From Tetramitus jugosus (lineage: Eukaryota > Heterolobosea > Eutetramitea > Acrasida > Vahlkampfiidae), in NCBI GenBank assembly GCA_937625935.1, contig OW569366.1:124001-188000 (forward strand): a stretch of 64,000 nt of DNA, read 5' to 3'. Below the pieces are notes generated by a model. The model was not told the DNA's origin. It saw nothing but the letters and a program-made list of their open reading frames with translations, and did no database searches. Every line of letters starts with the position of its first letter. Position 1 is the first letter of the stretch. A program made the translations under genes and the position numbers. This document shows positions 1-7,913 of this stretch, piece by piece.

Positions 1-24
1 TACCAAGCTTCACAGAAAAACAGC

Positions 25-2544
25 ATGTTTTCAGCTTCAACACGAACTTCATCATCGTTGTCGTCAGCCACAAAACTCTTTTTTGTGAGAAACACGCCAT
101 CAAGCTTTTTGTTTTCATCAAAGCTATCCACCCAATTTTCCACCACCACAACAACAAAAAAACGAACAACAACAACTCAAGCAAAAGCTTTCATGACTCC
201 ACAAAAACAGCAACAAAAACAACAACAAAAACAACAACAAAAAAAGCTTGCAAAGAGAATTGAACACAAGACACTTGTTCATGACATAGAAACCATTGAT
301 CACTATTCATGGATCAGAAACAAGGACAATGACAATGATGTCATGCGCTATATCCACTCTGAAAATCACTATACAGAAAAGTATTTGATTGATCGTACTC
401 GTTCTCTTCAGAACACTCTGTTTGAAGAGTTTAAATCAAGAATAAAGGAGACTGATGTGTCTGTTCCGTTCAAAAATGGTCCATTCATGTACTATCATCG
501 AACAGTCAAGGACTCTGAATATGCCATTTATTGTCGAAAGCCCATCATTGTCAACAACTCGGTGTCAGTGTCAACAAGTATCAAGCAAGGAACTGAAGAA
601 GAAGTGAAAATGGAGAGTGATGATGATTGTGTGTTGGGTGAAGAACAAGTCTTGTTGGATTTGAATGAATTGGCAAAGCGTGAAAAGAGTGGATTTTTGA
701 GTTTGGGAACGTTTCATGTGTCGCCTGATCATTCCATTCTGGGTTATTCGATTGATACGGAGGGTGATGAAGTGTATACCATGTATTTTAAGTGTTTGAA
801 GACAGGGAGATTGTTTAATGATGTGATTGAGGAGGTGACTGATGATTTAGAGTGGATGAGTGACAATCGAACCATCTTTTATGGTACAATGGACTCTGCA
901 ATGCGGCCGTACAAGGTATACAAGCATGTTCTCAACTTGGAACTTCAAGAAGAGACGGAACAGGATGACTCAAAGAACAGAGTCAATGAAGAGGACGAGG
1001 AGGAAGAAGAAGAAGAAAATGAAGAGGATGGAGAAGAAGAGGAAGAAGAGGAAGAGGTTGATCGAGGAAGTGACGAGTGTGTCTACACGGAATCGGATGA
1101 AAAGTTTAGTTTGGCTCTCGGAAGAACATGCAATGAGCGTTTTATCATGATACATACTTCATCGCACACGACATCCGAGGTACTGTACATGAGAATGAAT
1201 GATCCGAGTGATACGTTCAAAGTACTGTTCCCTAGACAGCACATGATCGAGTATGATGTGGATCATCATGGTGAACATTTCTATGTCTTGGAGAATATGG
1301 AAGGAAGAAGTAACTTTAGATTGGTTAGAACACCCGAAAAAAATCCATCACTGACCAATGTTGAAGAAATATTGGCACATGATGAGAATAGAGTGTTGGA
1401 GTCTGTGACGTGCTTCAAGTCATTTCTATTGCTCAATGTCAGGGAATCTGGCCTATCAAAGTTGCTCATTCTGAACCCTGAGACATTTGAACAACAGTAC
1501 ATTGCATTCCCTGATGCATCCTATTCGTTGGGTGAAAGTGATAATGATGAATTCGATACAGATTTCATTCGATTGTACTATACTTCCCTGGTTACTCCTG
1601 CCACCATTTTCGATTATCATGTTAAGTCGAATGAGTTGAAAATGGTGAGACAATATGATGTCTTGAACTATGATCCATCACAGTATTTCACAGATCGGCT
1701 CCTTGTTGACTCGACCGTTGATTCAAACATTAAGATTCCACTCACAATCGTGTACAAAAAGACGGACAAGGTACTGGATGGTAGCTCTCCCTGCTTACTG
1801 TATGGATATGGCTCCTATTGCACATCTTATGATGCAGAATTTGATTCAACAATGATCAGTTTGTTGGACCGCGGCTTCATCGTAGCAATCGCGCACATTC
1901 GAGGTGGTGGAGAGTATGGTAAGAAGTGGCACGACCAAGGGAAGCTTATGAACAAGAAGAACACCTTTTCTGACTTTGTTGACTGTGCCAAATATCTAAT
2001 TAACAACAAGTACACATCTCCAGAGAGATTGGCAATACGAGGAGCGTCTGCTGGTGGTCTACTCGTAGGAAACGTGGTCAATAGTCATCCACACTTGTTT
2101 TCGGTTGCGATCAATGAAGTTGGATTTGTGGATGTCGTCAACTCCATGTTGGACACATCCCTGCCTTTAACAACTGGTGAGTTTGAAGAGTTTGGAGATC
2201 CTACATCAAGTATCGAACTCTTTAGGTACATGCAGAGTTATTCTCCCTATGAGAACATTCTTTCAAAGGAGAATATCGAGAGTACCTATCCTGCAATGCT
2301 TGTCACCACAGCACTAAACGATCCAAGAGTTCCATACTTTGAAGGAGTCAAGTACACTGCTAAATTAAGGTGGTACTTCCAAAATATGCACAAGCACAAT
2401 CCAGATTCACACACTCTTTATCTGAAGATGAATTTGGAAGAGGGACACGGAGGTAAATCAGGAAGATACGAGTCGCTAAAAGATGAGGCTCTCATTCATG
2501 CTTTCCTGTTGACACACGTAGCTCGCAATCCTATAAAATTGTAG
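25..2544 (+). CDS. Oligopeptidase B-like serine protease (prolyl oligopeptidase family, S9A)
   Basis: Encodes 839 residues, a serine peptidase that would cleave short peptides, in oligopeptidase B after basic residues. The catalytic triad is visible: Ser675 in the GASAGG nucleophile elbow, Asp766 in NDPRVPY and His808 in EEGHGG. The preceding part matches the family's seven-bladed propeller. The first 50 or so residues are Ser/Thr/Arg-rich with few acids and look like a mitochondrial transit peptide; a second Met (MTPQKQQQ, near residue 57) could start a cytosolic form, followed by a KQQQ-rich run. An almost purely Glu/Asp insert lies at about residues 320-345 inside the propeller and is unusual for the family. 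ATG at 25 is the first in frame and the gene is complete. Family assignment is firm; the targeting is inference. Confidence 0.92.
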   Translation: MFSASTRTSSSLSSATKLFFVRNTPSSFLFSSKLSTQFSTTTTTKKRTTTTQAKAFMTPQKQQQKQQQKQQQKKLAKRIEHKTLVHDIETIDHYSWIRNKDNDNDVMRYIHSENHYTEKYLIDRTRSLQNTLFEEFKSRIKETDVSVPFKNGPFMYYHRTVKDSEYAIYCRKPIIVNNSVSVSTSIKQGTEEEVKMESDDDCVLGEEQVLLDLNELAKREKSGFLSLGTFHVSPDHSILGYSIDTEGDEVYTMYFKCLKTGRLFNDVIEEVTDDLEWMSDNRTIFYGTMDSAMRPYKVYKHVLNLELQEETEQDDSKNRVNEEDEEEEEEENEEDGEEEEEEEEVDRGSDECVYTESDEKFSLALGRTCNERFIMIHTSSHTTSEVLYMRMNDPSDTFKVLFPRQHMIEYDVDHHGEHFYVLENMEGRSNFRLVRTPEKNPSLTNVEEILAHDENRVLESVTCFKSFLLLNVRESGLSKLLILNPETFEQQYIAFPDASYSLGESDNDEFDTDFIRLYYTSLVTPATIFDYHVKSNELKMVRQYDVLNYDPSQYFTDRLLVDSTVDSNIKIPLTIVYKKTDKVLDGSSPCLLYGYGSYCTSYDAEFDSTMISLLDRGFIVAIAHIRGGGEYGKKWHDQGKLMNKKNTFSDFVDCAKYLINNKYTSPERLAIRGASAGGLLVGNVVNSHPHLFSVAINEVGFVDVVNSMLDTSLPLTTGEFEEFGDPTSSIELFRYMQSYSPYENILSKENIESTYPAMLVTTALNDPRVPYFEGVKYTAKLRWYFQNMHKHNPDSHTLYLKMNLEEGHGGKSGRYESLKDEALIHAFLLTHVARNPIKL

Positions 2545-2550
2545 TGTCGA

Positions 2551-2867
2551 TCATCGGCAAACACTTTCTGTAGATTGACGTTTGTTTCTTCTTGTATTCG
2601 TTTTTGGTTCTGAATAAATGCGGAAAAATTGGTTTTCTTCAAATACTCACCAAACTGGGAACACTTTCTTCTTTCGGTCACCCGGTTAGTTAAACGTCCT
2701 GAGTTTACAACTGAATTGCGCTTCGGTACTTGGTTGTATCTTCCGCAAGTGCGAGACCGAGCTTGGTTGAAATAATCCATTATCTTTGAAAACGTTCTCA
2801 TGAGAAAACCAAGAACCAAACCACCAGTAACAACTGTACGAACGGCAACATGTGGGAAGATTATCAT
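2551..2867 (-). CDS. Possible small membrane protein (spliced model, tentative)
   Basis: From an ATG at 2867 the minus strand reads a short protein starting MIIFPHVAVRTVV with one hydrophobic segment (about residues 4-24) followed by a basic tail. Unspliced, the frame runs into the 3' end of the protease gene. A good donor (GTGAGT, first base 2650) paired with an acceptor CTACAG (ending 2568) removes 83 nt and gives a 77-residue protein stopping at 2551, just outside the protease stop. An alternative acceptor TTATTCAG would give a 41-nt intron ending in the same stop. I do not recognise the protein. The start overlaps the plus-strand gene at 2850, so at least one of the two starts is wrong. 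Confidence 0.33.
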
Positions 2868-3269
2868 AAGAGGAAGCACAACATATTGACTCACTGGTAC
2901 CTCAAGACACAGGACCGGGTCGATAGATGGATGGACGGATTGTCACAAACTCAGGAAGAAGCCTGTTCGAACCAAAACTCCAAGAGGTTGTCTTCAAAGT
3001 ATCATCATGAGCACACAATCTCGGATGACTTAGCACTTTGTTTATCAAGTGATTCAATCCTCGGTGAATCATTGATTGTAATGGATGACAGAGCGAGAGC
3101 GAAATCGCCCCACGGAGAACTAGGTCTGAGACATAAAGCTGATCAGCTCTATAGTTCGTTTGAACAAAAGAGGTCAACGGAAGAAGATCGAGAAATAACT
3201 GTGCTGTCAGATGGGTGTTTCAAGTTGAACGGAGTGACCTATGATAGAAATGGAGTGGTTATTCAGTAG
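2850..3269 (+). CDS. Hypothetical protein, 139 residues (or 112 from an internal start)
   Basis: An open frame with ATG at 2850 and a second in-frame ATG at 2931 (MDGLSQTQ). It is hydrophilic with no signal peptide or membrane span, and it ends FKLNGVTYDRNGVVIQ. An AT-rich stretch with TTTTTGTAAAT follows the stop, as expected for a 3' end, and the next gene converges from the other side at 3362. No domain recognised. The start at 2931 would leave 63 nt between it and the divergent minus-strand ATG at 2867, which makes it the more economical choice if both genes are real. Confidence 0.45.
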   Translation: MWEDYHKRKHNILTHWYLKTQDRVDRWMDGLSQTQEEACSNQNSKRLSSKYHHEHTISDDLALCLSSDSILGESLIVMDDRARAKSPHGELGLRHKADQLYSSFEQKRSTEEDREITVLSDGCFKLNGVTYDRNGVVIQ

Positions 3270-3361
3270 TCAAAGAATCACACCATCTGGACTGTCATCT
3301 GTTTTTTGTAAATATGTAAAGTTTTTGTAAATACAGTCCTTTATAATGAACTACCATTTTG

Positions 3362-4678
3362 TCACTGTTTCCATCGATTGTGTGAACAATTGGATTGCAA
3401 GAGCTCATTGAATTCCTCTCTTCGGTCATCTTTGAGTCTCCTGGCAGGAAGAGCTTCTCTGTGTTCAGCAGCAACCCTTTGTGTAGATAACATGAACAAG
3501 TTTCGACTATCGACCATTGGTTGATTTCCTATACCTGGATTGTCATATTGAGTTTTCATTCGAGAAACACCTGGATCCAACCTCGTTTTTGTTAGTATTT
3601 GTGGTCTACGGAGTTCAGGTCTCGTGTAATCTTTCAAGCTCGCATTGGTTATATCATCTGCAGAATATGGTCGATAAGATTGTTTCGTTGTCGTTGTTTG
3701 GTTGCCGTAAACGGGTTCTGGTCTCATTCTGGAAGTATCAGAAGCATATACTGGAAGACTCTTACCAACCATTGGGTTGGTATCCATCAAAGTTTTGTGA
3801 GTTTCAGAATAGTGAGTACTCATGCCTTTGTGGAACAATGGTTGGAACTGTTGAACTTTCACATCATCTCTCAAGGGCTCCATTGTTTTTTCTTTGAGAA
3901 CCTTGGGTTGAATAAATGTCTTAGGACCTCCAACCTTTCCTCTATACTGAGAATCACGATAGCAATATTGGTGGGAATCTTGATTCCTTACACTTTCTTG
4001 TAAGTCAGTTCTGAAGTATGTATTGTCTAATCCGTGGAGTGCATGACTCGTGGATTTCAAATCCGATTTTGGTGTAATTAATGACTTTTTCTGAGCTTTG
4101 TCTAGCTGAATATATCTGTCTCTCATTCGATCTACGTTGTTGTTCCACGTATGGGCAACATTTGGGGATGGCTTTTGTTCCTGAAATTGATGCTTTGTCT
4201 CTGAGATATACTTTCTAGCAGGATTCAAATAAATGGAGGAGGACGTAGGCTCATCAGTGTTGTACACTCCAGAGTGATACTTTTGTCCTTCGATACTCTG
4301 ATGACTGGCTATGTAGGTCAAGTTTGAATGAGATGGAGCTTTCCTCACATCTAATTGTTGGTATTCGGGTTTCTTCTGAGCACTGAATGCACCATGAGTC
4401 ACTCCTGTCGTTGTACTAAACATGTGGTTTTTGTATGGGGGAGGCATTTCTTGTTTTCTTTGAGATAGGTGCGTTGGACTCATGTCTACATGACTACTGT
4501 AGACTGGCTCCTTCTCATAAGGAATCAAATGCATACTGTTCTTCAATTTGTTCATTTCTTGGCTCTTGTTTGGAGGAGGTTGATAGAATTGAGAGCTCAT
4601 GGTGGGATGGTGAGACAGAGAAGTGGTCTTGAACAAGTGATCCGAATAGTTGTCGTTGCGCTCATCTTGAATCATCAT
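3362..4678 (-). CDS. Hypothetical low-complexity protein
   Basis: Encodes 438 residues from the first in-frame ATG (4678). The frame itself stays open upstream to about 4850, but without an ATG, so a spliced 5' exon is likely. One candidate is the ATG at 4845, which opens a well-formed N-terminus beginning MSEEKHEF in another frame that would need an intron of length 2 modulo 3. The product is rich in Ser, Gln, Thr, Tyr, His and Lys, has no membrane span and no domain I recognise, and looks largely disordered with short Tyr/Pro motifs. Convergent with the gene ending at 3269. Confidence 0.7.
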   Translation of the reverse strand: MMIQDERNDNYSDHLFKTTSLSHHPTMSSQFYQPPPNKSQEMNKLKNSMHLIPYEKEPVYSSHVDMSPTHLSQRKQEMPPPYKNHMFSTTTGVTHGAFSAQKKPEYQQLDVRKAPSHSNLTYIASHQSIEGQKYHSGVYNTDEPTSSSIYLNPARKYISETKHQFQEQKPSPNVAHTWNNNVDRMRDRYIQLDKAQKKSLITPKSDLKSTSHALHGLDNTYFRTDLQESVRNQDSHQYCYRDSQYRGKVGGPKTFIQPKVLKEKTMEPLRDDVKVQQFQPLFHKGMSTHYSETHKTLMDTNPMVGKSLPVYASDTSRMRPEPVYGNQTTTTKQSYRPYSADDITNASLKDYTRPELRRPQILTKTRLDPGVSRMKTQYDNPGIGNQPMVDSRNLFMLSTQRVAAEHREALPARRLKDDRREEFNELLQSNCSHNRWKQ

Positions 4679-4895
4679 GCCTCCCGTTTGAACCTGGTTT
4701 AGCTCTTTGAGTCTTGAATTGCTCGATGTTGCACTTCTGACTCGTGAGAAGACCAACACACAATCAACATAGGAGATTGCTTTCCCCGACGGTGCGCAGT
4801 TACTGTAGTTGGATCCAAGATGAACTCGTGTTTTTCTTCCGACATTTCTGTTCCTTTACCTGCTCGAATTCAAGCTCAATTTTCATTCTCAATAT

Positions 4896-5711
4896 TTATT
4901 CATTTGTAATCTCTTCTTCGCCATCTTGATCCTGTGGTGAATTGCTTGCCTTGTGTGCAGCATAGAGTGCAACACCTCCCTTCTTTGCACCTCTCAGTGC
5001 ACCCATGAATCCGTTTGCAGCCTTCTTCTGTAGCTCCTTGTTTTGTGCAAGGTTCGTCACAGCTTGACCTGCCTTTTGCTGCATTTCCTTGTTGTTTGCC
5101 GCAGCAGAAACCTTGTCGCCCATTGTTCTCTGTATACTCTCATTTGTTGCCAATTGTTTCAAAAAGACATTGTCTGTGCGATCAGCAATCGATTGACCCA
5201 TTTTGCTCTGTAGCTCTCTGTTCTGAGCAGCGTTTCCAACTGTTTGACCAGCTTTTTCTTGAACAGCCTTGTTCTGAGCCATTTGGCCCACCATTTGACC
5301 AGCCTTTTCTTGCACTTGCTCATTGTGGACAACATTTCCGACGAGCTCTTCCTCATTTTTGGGTCTTGGCGGCAATTTGCTCCAAAGCGCGCTCGGAGTC
5401 ATCGGAGTCGTAGTTGTCGGTTTGATCTCACTCGTTTTTGCGGAGATTTGTGATGGTGGCGGCAAACGAGAGGGAATCGTTGGAGTGATAGGAGTGGTCG
5501 AAGAAACAGCAGGTTGTGACTGTAGAGGTGGTGAAGAAAAAGAAGCAGAAGTTCGTGGTGGAAGACTAGGTGGTGCACGCTTCACATTTGCTGTTGGAGT
5601 GGTCGGAGTAGACAAATGAGAAGGTGTTGGTGGTAAACTTGTTGTTGGAGTGGTCGGTGTCGTCGTAGGACTTGTTTTTCGGAGATGCTCTGGAATTGGT
5701 GGTAGTACCAT
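4896..5711 (-). CDS. Proline-rich protein with six 17-residue repeats
   Basis: Encodes 271 residues from ATG at 5711. Residues 1-115 are Pro/Thr/Ser-rich, with SLPPTP and LPPRTS-type motifs that could bind SH3 or WW domains. From Asn130 to about residue 240 a 17-residue unit repeats six times with the pattern N-x3-Q-x-K-x-G-Q-x-V-x4-Q; the third copy is followed by a nine-residue insertion. The units would form Gln/Lys/Ala-rich amphipathic helices, loosely like LEA or synuclein-type lipid-associating repeats, but that comparison is inference. A Gly/Ala-rich segment (FMGALRGAKKGGVALY) and an acidic tail end the protein. Function unknown. Confidence 0.78.
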   Translation of the reverse strand: MVLPPIPEHLRKTSPTTTPTTPTTSLPPTPSHLSTPTTPTANVKRAPPSLPPRTSASFSSPPLQSQPAVSSTTPITPTIPSRLPPPSQISAKTSEIKPTTTTPMTPSALWSKLPPRPKNEEELVGNVVHNEQVQEKAGQMVGQMAQNKAVQEKAGQTVGNAAQNRELQSKMGQSIADRTDNVFLKQLATNESIQRTMGDKVSAAANNKEMQQKAGQAVTNLAQNKELQKKAANGFMGALRGAKKGGVALYAAHKASNSPQDQDGEEEITNE

Positions 5712-5930
5712 GATGATAAATAAACTTTGTTATTCTTCTTTGTCGTTTTTGTGATGTTGTTGTGATTTTGCTCTGGTTTTAGATTGGTGAAATGAGATTT
5801 GGAAGTTGGTTGGGGAGGAGTTCTGAGGGAACTTTGGTCGAAAATGGAATTCTGCTGTTTGGTGACGACTTCGAATCGTTGGTCATTGGTTTTTTTACAA
5901 TTCCTTGGTTTATCGTACAGTTACAGTCAT

Positions 5931-6641
5931 TTAATAACGCAACAATTCATCATTTTCATGAATGGTAACTGCTTGGTTATCAAAGAATCCACCAGTTGCA
6001 ATCTCAATCATTGCCTTTGCGACTTGTTCTCCTTCAATTCCCTTGTAACGAGCAGGTGTCATGAACGAGAGTGCGCCCATCACTTTCTTGGCCATATCTT
6101 CCATGCATCGATGTTCTACACCACGTTCACCCAACAACAGACTAGGTCTAATGATCCTTACATGGTCATATCCAATCTCCTTGACCGCATTCTCAATCTT
6201 TCCCTTGACCTGATTGTAGAAAAAGTACGAGTTCTCATTTGCACCGACAGCTGTCACCAAAACGAACTGGCGTGCACCATTCTGATGACACAATTGAGCA
6301 AACGTGTTGGCATAGGTGTAATCAACCTTGTAAAACGCTTCTTGTGATCCTGCCTTCTTGATCGTTGTGCCCAAGCAACAATACACATCATCACCAGCAA
6401 AATAGTGCGAATCAACACTGTGCATATCATCAAAGTTCAACTTTACCTGTTCTAATTGAACACCTGTGAGTGCGGTCGTAGCAGTTGCCTGATCCAAAAA
6501 TCTTGCACTCAGATCTCTTCTGACAAACACTCTGACAGTTTTGTAAACTGTGTTATGTCGGAGTAATTGATGAGTGAGGTGAGATCCGACGAGACCTGTG
6601 GCACCAATCACTAGAGCTGTTCGTTTAATATGGTTGCTCAT
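5931..6641 (-). CDS. HTATIP2/TIP30-like NAD(P)-binding oxidoreductase
   Basis: Encodes 236 residues, close to the usual length of the HTATIP2 (TIP30/CC3) branch of atypical short-chain dehydrogenases. The dinucleotide-binding glycine motif GATGLVG lies at residues 13-19 and the YxxxK pair at Tyr142/Lys146 (YNQVK). The family signature VRIIRPSLLLGER follows shortly after. The frame is open upstream to 6875 but has no ATG there, so the start at 6641 (MSNHIKRTALVIGATG), which puts the Rossmann strand where the family has it, is right. Probably a soluble redox or regulatory protein; the substrate cannot be read from the sequence. Confidence 0.88.
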   Translation of the reverse strand: MSNHIKRTALVIGATGLVGSHLTHQLLRHNTVYKTVRVFVRRDLSARFLDQATATTALTGVQLEQVKLNFDDMHSVDSHYFAGDDVYCCLGTTIKKAGSQEAFYKVDYTYANTFAQLCHQNGARQFVLVTAVGANENSYFFYNQVKGKIENAVKEIGYDHVRIIRPSLLLGERGVEHRCMEDMAKKVMGALSFMTPARYKGIEGEQVAKAMIEIATGGFFDNQAVTIHENDELLRY

Positions 6642-7913
6642 GAGTAGTCTAGATGTATATACTATTATGCTATTTGATGTGTTGTTATTTGTCGACTGCG
6701 CAGAAGAGTTTTCTTCAATGGATCCGGAAAATAATTTATTTTTCCTTGACGCCTTGGCAAAATGTGAAAGATGAGCTCCCCCAAGATAAGAACGAGGAGT
6801 AACGCGGACAAATGAGACATTCCGGTGTTTGGCGCGAATTTTCTCTGGAATCAAACTTTTGAGCAAAGGAAACAATGGGAGTCAAGAGTTGTTGAATTCT
6901 TGAAACTTCCAATCTCATGGTTGCAACGCGTTTCTCGTTCACACAAACCCTTTCCATGTCCGTTATGCGACCTGACGCTGCGACCTGGCAGGAAATTTTT
7001 GCTACAGACTCAAAAATAAAAATTTTCACACACACTTCCTGGCATCTAAACACGCAGGCTCCCCTTTTGTTTCTGAAGGCTCTCCAATAAATAATACTTG
7101 TCCATCCACACGACTTCACACACCAGTTCTCTCTTTCTCGTTGGGTTTGGTACCAGTTTCCTCTCAGAATCATTCTATCTCTCTGCTGTTCTATTGACAT
7201 CCATTGGATCAATTGAACGAAATTGGAGCTAAAACGAATTGAAAGAGTTTACCCCTTTCAACTGACCACGTGGTGAAGCCTTCTGGGCCAGAATCATCAG
7301 ATCATCCACAATTGGTGGCTGCTGTCCATTTCACACAAAACACACGACACCACACACCAACAACAAACACCCACACACACGGACATCCAATCTGTGCAAC
7401 CATCATCAACAACAACAACAACACACGAACAAAAAGGTATGCATAACATCAGGTACTCACACCCCACATCACAACAGACTACATTCACAATCTTGCTTCA
7501 ATCTCTCTCACGATGAGACAGATGGGTATCAAAAATCATGCATTTTCGAAAAGATCTTGAATGCATGATTGAGTCCCACACTACTCACTTTTCACACACT
7601 ATGAAGCGTCATCGTGTCTTATCTTTAGTGACTGGTGGTGCGTGCCTGTGAAATTTTTGATGGAATTGCAAGGCGTCTTGGAAAGCGAAAATGCATGACT
7701 CACAGTGAGTGAGAATCACAAACTCACATGAGCGACCCATCAGGCCACGTCCACCACAAAAGCTTTGGCTCAGACACACTTTATTTTTTTCCCTCTTTAA
7801 ATTTCAATGAACTAAGTAGAAGGGTTTCTAATACACAAACACACCTTTTGAATATTCAAATATATTAGGCCAAAGCTCTCACCCAGCACAAACAACACTA
7901 GACCCAGAGCAAA
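6642..7913. other. Gene-poor interval upstream of the Cys4 protein gene
   Basis: About 1.27 kb without a gene I can support. The right part is rich in CA/CAA runs (7320-7440) typical of untranslated leader. A minus-strand open frame at 6736-7212 begins without ATG, is Trp/Cys/Arg-rich and shows no domain. An 11-bp inverted repeat sits at 7534-7570 and the core ATGCATGA occurs again at 7691. Probably divergent promoters plus a long 5' leader. Confidence 0.5.
7534..7570. repeat. Perfect 11-bp inverted repeat, 15-bp spacer
   Basis: The arms AATCATGCATT (7534-7544) and AATGCATGATT (7560-7570) are exact reverse complements. A third copy of the core, ATGCATGACT, lies at 7691-7700 in direct orientation to the right arm. 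It lies about 350 bp upstream of the Cys4 protein start, so it could be a dimeric factor-binding site or an RNA hairpin. Confidence 0.55.

Noticed and set aside
3517-4003. Two plus-strand open frames of 126 and 134 codons
   Set aside because: Antisense to the 438-residue minus-strand gene; no recognisable features.
6736-7212. 158-codon minus-strand open frame
   Set aside because: No proper start at its left edge, unusual Trp/Cys content, no domain; best seen as chance in a long leader region.
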